Below are positions 20,913 to 26,774 of a stretch of 26,774 nucleotides of DNA, one piece after another. Below the pieces are notes generated by a model. It searched no databases. It had not been told where the DNA came from and saw nothing but the letters and a program-made list of their open reading frames with translations. The stretch spans positions 1 through 26,774 of the forward strand of contig JADJQT010000003.1 in NCBI GenBank assembly GCA_016712595.1, written 5' to 3'. This DNA comes from Rhodospirillales bacterium (lineage in GTDB: Bacteria; Pseudomonadota; Alphaproteobacteria; Rhodospirillales; Defluviicoccaceae). The position numbers and the translations under genes were made by a program. Each line of letters opens with the position of its first letter. Within the stretch, counting starts at the first letter, position 1.

Positions 20913-23445
20913 TTAGGTCTTATCCCGCTCCACAACGGGATGAATCTCACGCACATCCAGGCAAAAAATCGAGAAGTCCGGCGCGGCCAGCTCCTCCAAT
21001 CGGTCCACCGCCACGCGGGGTAACGCGGCGCGTGGACGAGGACGCGCGACGGGTAGCGGATCGGGCGGCGCCGTTGTCGCGGGCGCAATCGAGGATTTCC
21101 TGAGTATGGGTGGCGCGGTAGTCGCCGGGGGTTCGCCCGGCGGCGCGAGAAAGCCCCCCTCGCTGAAATCGCTCTCCTCCGCTTCGAGTGGCGGGGTCTC
21201 CACGCCGACTGGCGCATCCTGTCGCGTCGGGTCGGCGATGACCGCCTCCACGGCCGCCCGGATCGCTTCGGACGATGCGGCGGTGGATGCCGTCTCCTGG
21301 CTGGCCGGTTCCTCCTTCACCGCTTTCCCCTTCACCGCCTCCCGCTCGACCGATTCCTCCGCCCCGGCGGCGGCCAACGCGGCATCCAACGCCGCTGGCC
21401 CCCGCAAATAGCCGTCGATCAGGCGGTGGGCGAAGGACGCCGCCACGGCGGCGCCTTCCGATGGCGTCGTGGCGATCCGATCCCGCTCGGCCAACAAGGC
21501 TGGCGCGGCCGGTCCTGGCACCCTGTCCAAGGGCGTGGCCACGCCGTCGGCGACCGCTGGCGTCCGCGCCGCCGGCGGGGTTGCGGGATCGGTGGCGCCC
21601 AGGGCGACAAAGCGATTGAGGCGATACGCGGCGACCCGGAACACCCCCGCGAAAAACAGATTCGCGCGGACGATGGTGGTCCCGCGCAGGACGTGGGCCT
21701 CGCCGGTGTGTTGGGCGCGCAGATCGAGGGGATCGATGCGGGCGCGGCGCTCGTAGACGGCATTCGGCGCGCCACGGTAGAACCCGGCCAGCAGGGCGTG
21801 GTCGCTTTGGGTCAACCCGCCGCTCTGGACAGCGAGCGCCTGGCCGCCCAGCTTCTCGAACAGCTCCATCGTCTCCTGGGGGTCCTCGACGAACATCCCG
21901 ACCTTGGTGAGGGTATTGGCGACAATGGCGGCGGCTTCTTCCCGGGATTCCTTGCCGAAACTTTGCAGATCCTGCCCGCCGAAACACATCGAAAAGCCGA
22001 GGCTACGGGCCTGGGCGGGCACCACCGCGAACCCTCGGACCGCGTAATACCCATATTCGTCGAACACGCCCAGGTACGGCGCGGGCGCGGCGACCGGCCG
22101 ACGGTCGATCACCTCGCGATGGCTGCCTTCCAGCCGGGCGCCGAGGCCCATGGCGAGCATGGTTTTCAGCGCGCCGATGAGCAGCTTGCCGAGACTGGCC
22201 AGTTCGTCAGGGCTTTTTTCCAAGGCGGGCAACATCACCACCAGAATGCGGCGCTGCAACACGATATCGGCCAGATCGATTTCGCCCTCCCCACCCGGAA
22301 AATGTGGCCGTAGACGTCGGCCAGTTGCCCGAACATCCGGCTGAACTGGTTTTGCAGGTAGCCGTGTTGCAGGTAGGTTTGCGGATCGGGTTGCAACGGA
22401 TACGCGCGGGCGCGGATCAACTCGGCGGAGAGCCGCTGACCTTGTTGCGCCAGCAGGCGCGCCGGGTCCTGGAAACCGGGCACCGCTTCGAGATAGGTTT
22501 GCAACGACTCCAGCGCCGGCCCTGGCAAGGCGAACCCCTCGACCCGGTCGCGGGCGCGCAGGTAGAGATCGATCAAATGATCGAGCGGGAGATAGCCCCG
22601 CAACGCGCCGACATCGAGGGTAAACGGGCGATTCCGTTCGTCGCGCCCGCGATCCCGCATCGCCACCAGCGTCCGCACGTAGGCGGTCAGCAGCCCGATG
22701 GCCTTGTCCTTCCAGGTGGCCGAGTCGCCGCCCGCCTCCGCCATTTGCGCGATCAGCAGTTGGGTGATGGCGTCCGCCGAGCCGTGCAAGAACGGGTTGA
22801 AGGTGTTGGACAGCCGCGCCGCGCCCGGCGCGCCAGGATCGACGTCGGTGGAACCGGTGAGAAAGTTCAGGACCTGGACGTCGTCCTCCCGCCCGCAGGC
22901 CCGCGCCATCGCCTGGATCTGGGTCCAGAGACTTGCATCGCCCTTGCCATCGACATAGGTAAAGCCCGATCCCCACAGCAGGGTGTTGGCCGCCAGGCTG
23001 GTCATGGCTTCCGTCTTGCCGGCGCCGGTCCCGCCCAAGACCAGCAGATGGGTCCGCAGGTCGTCGTCCGTGAGATACAGTTCCTCGTTCGTGACCCGGT
23101 CGTTGCCGAGGAACGCCAAGCCGCGCGCCGCCCGTGGCGTTCGCGTGCCCGGTTCCCATTCGTGCGGATCGAGACCCCGATAAGTCGCGGGCAGTTTGAA
23201 GGGGCAGCACGGGCCGCACGCGCCAGGCCCAGAGGCCGATGGCGAGGCCACCGAGGGCGCCCAGGTCCACCAGCGCGGGAACGCACCACACGACGCCCGC
23301 CAACAGGAAACAGGCGCCGCCCAGGACCTTCCGGATCGCGGCCGGCGGCGGCCAACCGCTGCCCCAACGTCCGGGAATCCCGCTGCGCGTCGCGCGCGCT
23401 GACGGCCCGGCCGAGATCGATGCCGTACAACGGGTCTTTGTTCAT
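20913..23445 (-). pseudogene. trbC: DotL/TrbC (IcmO)-type coupling protein, frameshifted
   Basis: This is the ATPase that delivers substrates to a type IVB secretion channel. The ATG at 23445 opens MNKDPLYGIDLGRAVSARD. After a break near 23345 come two membrane helices (VLGGACFLLAGVVWCVPALV, LGALGGLAIGLWAW). After another near 23205 comes the ATPase: LPATYRGLDPHEWEPGT, FLGNDRVTNEELYLTDDDL, Walker A LVLGGTGAGKTEAM, then YVDGKGDASLW and FNPFLHGSADAITQLLIAQM. A third break at a G-run near 22287 leads to IDLADIVLQRRILVVMLPAL, Walker B-like YLGVFDEYGYY and ARSLGFSMCFGGQDLQ. A Pro/Ala-rich C-terminus ends at the TAA at 20913. Total length is about 840 residues, normal for DotL. All ATPase motifs survive, so one to three base corrections would restore it. 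Confidence 0.9.
20984..21031. repeat. Copy B of the 48-bp direct repeat, within the dotL 3' end
   Basis: This matches 19841-19889 (32 identical bases, then three differences in 16). Here it encodes LPRVAVDRLEELAAPDFSIF near the DotL C-terminus. HicAB and the phosphorylase fragment lie between the copies. Confidence 0.85.
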
Positions 23446-23465
23446 GCGGACGGCTGTCTCGGCAT

Positions 23466-24005
23466 CTACTCCGGCGCCGGCGCGGCGGGCGCCTCCCGCC
23501 AACGCACCACCGGATCGTCCACGAAAGCGGGCGCGTCGTCGGGTGGCGCGGCGGGCGGGACCGGGGTAGGCGGGACCGAGATGGGCGCCGGGTCCACCGC
23601 GCCGACGGGCGGCCTCCCGGTGGGATCGACCGGTGGCGCGCGATCCGGCCAGGGGTCGGACGGCACGAAGAACAAGAACCACACCAGAAACAGCAGCAAC
23701 GCGGCGAACGCGACGAGCGCGGCGCCCCCCAGCGGACGGCGCCAGCGCCCAGGGCTCAGGCCGGCGAGGCGGCGCAACTGCTGGCGGGCCTGTCGCCGGC
23801 CCGGATAGTGCGCGAGGAGCGTGGTGTGGCCGGCCGCGTTCGCGAGGACCCCGTAACCGCCCGCCGGTAGCGACTCGACGGTCAGCACGGTTGCTTGCGT
23901 GGTCGAAACGGGCCACAAGGTCACCCGCTCCGCCTGGAAACAGGCCACGGCGCCGGGCACGAGAGACAGGGCGGGGAGCGCGGAACGACGGGTGAAAACG
24001 AACAT
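23466..24005 (-). CDS. Unrecognised single-helix membrane protein in the coupling-protein operon
   Basis: The 179 residues are intact. The start ATG at 24005 has AGGAG nine bases upstream, three bases after the dotM stop; dotL follows 20 bases on. The N-terminal 93 residues are basic (RRQARQQLRRLAGLSPGRWR) and presumably cytoplasmic. One strong membrane helix spans about 94-114 (GAALVAFAALLLFLVWFLFF). The rest is a proline-rich tail presumably in the periplasm. In IncI plasmids the gene between trbA and trbC is trbB, a thioredoxin-like protein. This one has no such fold or CxxC, so it is not TrbB. A role beside the coupling complex is inferred from position only. Confidence 0.7.
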   Translation of the reverse strand: MFVFTRRSALPALSLVPGAVACFQAERVTLWPVSTTQATVLTVESLPAGGYGVLANAAGHTTLLAHYPGRRQARQQLRRLAGLSPGRWRRPLGGAALVAFAALLLFLVWFLFFVPSDPWPDRAPPVDPTGRPPVGAVDPAPISVPPTPVPPAAPPDDAPAFVDDPVVRWREAPAAPAPE

Positions 24006-24008
24006 GGC

Positions 24009-25179
24009 TCAGGTCTCCTGGAAGCCGGTGGCCGGCTCGGTGTCGGGTGTGGGCGCGGTGTCGGATTTCGGATCGGGGGGCGCGAGCGTGAGGACCTCCC
24101 GCCACAACCCGTCCATCGCGGCGTCGATGCGGGGGCGGGCCGCGCGAACCCGGCGGCGCGCTCGGCGCGGTAATGGGCGATGGCGCCCGCCGCCTCGACG
24201 AACGGCATCCGCCGTCCGAGCGAATTCAAGGCGTACCACAGCGGCCGATCCACGCCTTTCAACCAGGTGAACAGGGCCGGCGGCAGCACCCCGCCCTCGC
24301 GGGCCTCGGCCAGTAAGCGCAGCAACACGGTGGCCGTATAGGCGTGGCCGGCCAGCAACGGCGCCAGCGCCTCGGCCCGGAGCGCCGGTTCAGTCTCGCG
24401 CTGGATCTGGATGAAGACCACCGCCGGGGGCAGGTAATCCCCGGCCTTGTGATCGGCGGCGGCCCGCGCGAGTGTCCCCAACAGCGCCAGGGCGCGGCGT
24501 TTGAGCCGCTCGGCCTCGGCCGTGGGCGCGGTCAGGGCCAGGACCCGCAACGCCAGGAGACCCGCCAGGGCGCGGGCGTGGAGGGGCGCCTCACGCCAAG
24601 GCGCTCCCAGTTGCGCGGCCAACACCGCCTCGGCGCGCGCCTCGCGCACGCGCCAGCCGGTGTCGGTCGCGTCGAGAAGATCGTGGCGGCGCAGGAACGC
24701 CTCGCTCGACAGGGCCATCCCCCAGGTCGGATGATCGAGTGGCACATCGAGGTGGCCGCGCCGCAAGGCGTGCAGGGCGAAGGGCCAGGGGTCTTTCATG
24801 GACTCGGCCAAGCGCCGCAAATCGAAGCGGCGGCGGAAGCGGCCGGCCGGATGCCCCACAGGAGCCACGCCCCCAGCCCGGTCAACCCCACCGCGAGCGG
24901 CCCGCGCAGGATCAGACCCACGCGTTTCCAAACCGAAGACCAAGGCGTCGAAGCCGATGCGATCCGGCGCCGTCAAGGCGCCCGCAACGCGGCGGCCAGT
25001 TCGACGGTGGCGGCGTCGTGAACGCCCAGCCGTTGCAGCAGCGCCAGTTCGGCCAGTTTGAGCCGGAACGCCCCGACGACGAAGGCCTCGCTCCACAGCC
25101 ACCAGGCCACCACCGGCGCCAGGATCGCCAAGACCCCGATCCAGAGGCCGTCCAGCGGATCGCGCGGGCCGTGCTCCAT
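24009..25179 (-). pseudogene. trbA: DotM/TrbA (IcmP)-like coupling-complex protein, frameshifted
   Basis: DotM/TrbA is the inner-membrane partner of the DotL ATPase. The ATG at 25179 opens MEHGPRDPLDGLWIGVLAIL with a first membrane helix (VLAILAPVVAWWLWSEAFVV). A break near 24975 and another near 24865 flank a second helix (LAVGLTGLGAWLLWGI). The soluble domain is long and open: AESMKDPWPFALHALRRG, EAVLAAQLGAPWREAPLHAR, GHAYTATVLLRLLAEA, then the family signature FTWLKGVDRPLWYALNSLGR with RMPFVEAAGAIAHYRAER. A third break near 24150 leads to IDAAMDGLWREVLTLAPP and the TGA at 24009. The length of about 390 residues is normal. It lies just upstream of dotL, as in IncI and Dot/Icm clusters. Confidence 0.85.
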
Positions 25180-25196
25180 CGCGAGCGCCTCGCGGA

Positions 25197-26642
25197 TCAG
25201 GTCGAGGGCGCGGGACCGGCGGTCCGCGCGCGCGGGCGTTGAAACGCCTGGCGGAGGACACACACCAGATCGCGCAACAACCGTTCGGCGCACGCCACCA
25301 ACACCGGGCGATCCATCGTCGGCGGCACGCCGAGACAGGCCACCCGCAACCGGCTTTGTTGCGCGGGGGTGGGCGACCACTCCATGCCGTCGGCCATCGA
25401 TGCGTGCGTGGTTTGCGTCCACACCGTCTGGAGCCGCTCGAAGGCCGCGTGCGCGCGCTCGTGCCACAGCGCCACGTCGGGATCGGCCGACCGCTGGCGC
25501 TCGAACAGCGCGTGCAGCGGATGGCGGGGCTGGGCGTGCAGGTCCCCGGAAGACCGTCGACCGTTGACCGTCGGCGCTCCGTTGCGCCAGTCGCTCGACC
25601 TCCCGCCAGAAAGCCGTCAAACGGGGATGCTCTTCCAAGTGCCGGCTGGCCGCCTCGAAGTCGGCCAGCGCCTGTTCGGCGCGCGCCGGCGCGGTGGCGG
25701 CGGCGGCTGTTCCGCCCGTGGCGCGCGCGCGCCGGCGGCGTGTTCCCCCGCGGTTGAATCCGGAACTGAAACCAGCGACGGCGCCACCGAACAATCCGCC
25801 GGCGAGTGGCCCAAGGTCGTGCTGACGCCGCCGCCCACGGTGGGGTGACTCGACGGCGGGTTCGACGCCCACGGTGGGGCGGGCGGTGGATGCGCCGGCC
25901 CTCGCCCACCCCAGGCCGGCCCCTCGCCCGCCTCTGGCGCGGTGGCGGATGGCGATGAGACCGCCTCGGCGGTGGTGGACGGCGGCGGCGGTGGCTTCGC
26001 ATCGCCGCTTCGCCGGGCGCGTTTTCAGCGCCGCGCAGCGCAGATACCCCGTCACGGCGTCCGGCGGTTGCGCGGCCAGGGCCTCGACCAGCGCCGGTGG
26101 CAGGCCATGACCGGCCCGCGCGGCGGCGTGAGCGAGCGTCCGACAGCGCGTGGCCCAGTCCCCAGCGGCGGTGGGCTCCGAACCGGCGGCCATCCCCGCA
26201 ACCAATGGCGGACCGTGTCGTGAGGCAGGCAGCCAGCGTGCATATCCACCGTCTTGCGGATCTTGAGCCAGTCGATGACCGCCGTGTAGGGCACGGTGGA
26301 CGTGCCCGCCGTCACGAACAACCGGGCATCCTCGTCGGATGGACGCCGGTGGCTTGGCGCTTGTTGAAGCGCCTGACGCAAGGCAGTTTGCGCCGCCGCC
26401 GGCGACAGCTCGTTCAAGGCGTTCAATTGCGCGATCCAGTCGTCGAAAAAAAGCGGCCTCCGGGGCGGTGGGCTCGTCTGGGGACGCTTCACTCGCGGCG
26501 GTGGACGCGGCGGGCGAGCCAGCTTCGGTCGGTGTGTTCGCCTCGCCTGGGGCGGTGGATACCGCCTCGACGTCGGTCGCTCGGCTGGGACCGCCCCGGC
26601 ACGCGCGTGTCGCGACCGCGCTTTCAAATGACCGAAAGCCAT
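25197..26642 (-). pseudogene. Unrecognised gene upstream of dotM, several frameshifts
   Basis: This stretch is protein-like on the minus strand but spread over three frames. In order: a Thr/Glu/Ala-rich N-terminal linker (ATDVEAVSTAPGEANTPT); a globular part FFDDWIAQLNALNELSPAAA, ARLFVTAGTSTVPYTAVIDW, KTVDMHAGCLPHDTVRHWL; a helical part GHGLPPALVEALAAQPPDAV; a glycine/proline-rich middle (GLFGGAVAGFSSGFNRGG); then EQALADFEAASRHLEEHPRL and WHERAHAAFERLQTVWTQ, VPPTMDRPVLVACAERLLRD to the TGA at 25197. Joined, it would be about 480 residues. The start is uncertain; ATG 26642 (GGAG ten bases upstream) is my best guess. I do not recognise a family. It ends 17 bases before dotM, so it is probably in the same operon. 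Confidence 0.5.
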
Positions 26643-26683
26643 GAGGGCGATGCTCCAGTTCAGGATTGGCACGGCGGTCGTGA

Positions 26684-26727
26684 TAAGATATTAATTTATT
26701 TATAACTGATAACATAATTATTATACC
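26684..26727 (-). promoter_or_regulatory. AT-rich control region before the dotM-dotL operon
   Basis: This short AT-rich island in GC-rich DNA has a minus-strand TATAAT at 26725-26720 and the 11-mer TTATAAATAAA (minus strand, 26705-26695) shared with the traM/yqaJ divergent region. It would lie in the leader or promoter of the minus-strand operon. No clear -35 hexamer is seen before the window end. Confidence 0.45.
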
Positions 26728-26774
26728 CCGACCCACGCGCCGCGCCCCGGCCGCCGCGTCGAGACCCACGCTAC

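Noticed and set aside
20923..20940. TCCCG...CGGGA hairpin at the dotL end as a terminator
   Set aside because: It has only a five-base stem inside the coding sequence and no T-run.

Overview
This is a GC-rich window from a proteobacterium, most likely a gammaproteobacterium. The only basis for that is family resemblance: the secretion genes resemble the IncI (TraM/N/O/P, TrbA/TrbC) and Legionella Dot/Icm sets. No rRNA or tRNA gene is present to fix the taxon. The gene content (conjugation core, toxin-antitoxin pairs, a recombination gene, IS and restriction-modification debris) is that of a large conjugative plasmid or integrative conjugative element.

Layout. (1) Positions 1-2752, minus strand: a decayed type I restriction-modification operon, hsdM-hsdS-hsdR, with hsdR running off the window edge. 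(2) 2831-3970: a decayed IS1595-family element lying just upstream of the hsdM promoter. (3) About 4180-5310: broken fragments, including a Sel1-repeat protein and a small unrecognised gene. (4) 5661-9612, minus strand: a type IVB secretion block in the order dotI/traM, dotH/traN, dotG/traO, dotF/traP. The first two are intact and the last two carry frameshifts. (5) 9613-9755: an AT-rich divergent control region. (6) 9756-18417, plus strand: a YqaJ-type exonuclease, an unrecognised 521-residue protein, a 1788-residue DNA methyltransferase/strawberry-notch helicase fusion, and a small unrecognised gene. (7) 18424-20790: a toxin-antitoxin and debris island with UPF0175 plus a PIN-toxin remnant, MazEF with a stop codon in mazF, a nucleoside-phosphorylase-like remnant, and an intact HicAB. 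(8) 20913-26642, minus strand: the coupling-protein arm with an unrecognised gene, dotM/trbA, a one-helix membrane protein and dotL/trbC. All of these except the membrane protein carry frameshifts.

How the parts fit. DotF, DotG, DotH and DotI would form the envelope-spanning channel core, and DotL/DotM the ATPase coupling complex that feeds DNA or protein into it. The divergent YqaJ-helicase cluster sits between the two secretion arms. By domain content it looks like DNA-processing cargo, either recombination of incoming DNA or protection from restriction. The toxin-antitoxin pairs would stabilise the element.

Main caution: single-base frameshifts are dense at about 1-7.8 kb and 22.2-26.7 kb but absent from the large genes between 7.85 and 18.08 kb. 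They may be genuine decay or local sequencing or assembly error, and the sequence alone cannot settle this. Proteins described as frameshifted were joined by eye across reading frames, so their breakpoints are approximate.
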